A stretch of DNA of 64,000 nt, taken from contig SHVQ01000007.1 of NCBI GenBank assembly GCA_009694195.1, positions 29,184-93,183 of the forward strand. Direction: 5' to 3'. The translations under genes were made by a program, and so were the position numbers. Below the pieces are notes generated by a model, which ran no database searches, had not been told where the DNA came from, and saw only the letters and a program-made list of their open reading frames with translations. The DNA comes from Rhodospirillales bacterium (GTDB lineage: Bacteria; Pseudomonadota; Alphaproteobacteria; Rhodospirillales; SHVQ01). Positions 63,360 to 64,000 of this stretch are shown one piece after another. The stretch's first letter is position 1, and the number at the start of each line of letters is the position of its first letter.

Positions 63360-63935
63360 ATGGCTTTCTTTTTTGTCCTCGGCTTGAGTCTCTTCGTTGT
63401 CGCCGGCTGGGCTGTGACGGCCCAATCGACGGTGTACGAGCTCGGCGCGCGGCCCGGGCTGTTCGTCTCCGCTTTCGATCTCTGGTACGCGCTTGCGCCG
63501 GGCTCGCTCATCCTGACCCAAATCCGGCTCGAGTCGTTTGCCCCGTGGCTGTGGGACCCGGTCGTACGCACGCTGCTCTGGGCGCCCGCCTGGGCGCTCG
63601 CGGGCGTGCCCGGAGCGGCCCTCGTGTGGTTCTTCCGCCCGCGCCACCTCCTTCAGCCTGAGGATCAGGGCGAGGCCACGAGGATCGCCGAAGCGGCGAA
63701 TCTTTACGATCAATTGGCCAAGTCGGCTCGCGAAGAAAACCTCCCCGACCCCGCCTTCGATGGCGACCGGCACGACGAGTTGGCGAAAGCGGCCCGCGAC
63801 GAAGGGCTCCGTGATCGCGACAGCGGGCTTGGGAATCTCACCGACGAGGAGGCGCGCGCCATCATCGAGGACGAGCGGAGGGCTTCGAACGAGTCCGATG
63901 CGCCAAGCCCAGGCACGGAAGGCAGGCGCTCCTGA
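63360..63935 (+). CDS. Hypothetical membrane protein with acidic C-terminal tail
   Basis: 191 residues. Two hydrophobic helices (FFFVLGLSLFVVAGWAVTA at 3-21 and WAPAWALAGVPGAALVWFF at about 73-92) are followed by a charged cytoplasmic tail of about 95 residues in which LAKSAREENLPD and LAKAARDEGLRD form an imperfect repeat. I do not recognise a family. It overlaps the next gene by 4 nt, so it may be co-translated with it. Confidence 0.7.
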   Translation: MAFFFVLGLSLFVVAGWAVTAQSTVYELGARPGLFVSAFDLWYALAPGSLILTQIRLESFAPWLWDPVVRTLLWAPAWALAGVPGAALVWFFRPRHLLQPEDQGEATRIAEAANLYDQLAKSAREENLPDPAFDGDRHDELAKAARDEGLRDRDSGLGNLTDEEARAIIEDERRASNESDAPSPGTEGRRS

Positions 63936-64000
63936 TCGTTCTGTTCACGGATTTCGGACTGACGGGACCCTACACGGGCCAGGTGAAGGCCGTTCTTGCG
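63932..64000 (+). CDS. SAM hydroxide adenosyltransferase family protein (DUF62), 5' end only
   Basis: The last 23 codons read LIVLFTDFGLTGPYTGQVKA and on, the invariant start of the DUF62/SAM hydroxide adenosyltransferase family (related to fluorinase), which splits SAM to adenosine and methionine. The Asp of TDFG belongs to the SAM site. No ATG, GTG or TTG lies near in frame; the probable start is CTG at 63932, overlapping the previous stop (CTGA) with AGGCAGG upstream. Cut by the window end. Confidence 0.75.
   Translation, partial: MIVLFTDFGLTGPYTGQVKAVLA

Overview
The window is high-GC, densely coded chromosomal DNA from an alphaproteobacterium, most likely an uncultured Rhodospirillales- or Rhizobiales-like heterotroph. 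The evidence is a usg gene next to rpoH, an RpoH sigma factor with a clear RpoH box, a groESL operon under a CIRCE element, a phasin, a tripartite tricarboxylate transporter (TTT), and a hopanoid locus with hpnC-D-E-F-G-H, hpnA, hpnN, hpnL and hpnM. I saw no rRNA, tRNA, CRISPR array, insertion sequence or phage gene.

Layout. Positions 1-10,150 hold a catabolic block: an FAD dehydrogenase (truncated by the window edge), then a plus-strand operon of ThDP enzyme, MmgE/PrpD protein, DUF1932 dehydrogenase and aldehyde dehydrogenase, facing minus-strand genes for a flavin reductase, thioesterase, crotonase, RraA-like aldolase and phasin. The substrate is unknown. Positions 10,400-16,000 are mixed housekeeping and accessory genes: a maleate isomerase family protein, an EamA transporter, a PilZ protein, an isocitrate/isopropylmalate dehydrogenase family enzyme, an M24 peptidase and SixA. 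Positions 16,040-20,514 encode a two-gene NAD-linked formate dehydrogenase, divergent from a GntR/FCD regulator. Positions 21,554-24,792 encode the TTT transporter in the order tctA-tctC-tctB, with a perfect 15-bp hairpin between tctC and tctB.

Positions 25,266-31,279 look like an oxalate/C1 module: an oxalyl-CoA decarboxylase-like ThDP enzyme, formyl-CoA:oxalate CoA-transferase (frc), a formyltransferase resembling the 10-formyl-THF hydrolase domain of ALDH1L1, and formate-THF ligase (fhs). With the formate dehydrogenase this gives formyl-CoA/formate two fates, oxidation for NADH and entry into the folate pool. A quinone oxidoreductase, a 2-hydroxyacid dehydrogenase and a split UxaA-type lyase follow, then a multidomain adenylate cyclase on the other strand.

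Positions 38,452-59,440 form a large hopanoid and outer-membrane lipid region: hydroxysqualene and squalene formation (hpnC, hpnD, hpnE), cyclisation (shc), side-chain steps (hpnH, hpnG), isoprenoid supply (ispH), hpnA, and transport proteins (hpnN, hpnL, three MlaC-type periplasmic proteins, and a cysteine-free MlaA). Within it sits an unexplained set: a CTP-type nucleotidyltransferase, a PhyH-type dioxygenase and a CDP-alcohol phosphotransferase, followed by copC-copD. This is the best candidate for an undescribed system, a nucleotide-activated polar headgroup pathway for a hopanoid or another lipid.

Positions 59,441-63,300 form a heat-shock block (rpoH with a leader peptide, usg on the other strand, CIRCE-groES-groEL). 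The window ends in a small membrane protein and the start of a SAM hydroxide adenosyltransferase family gene.
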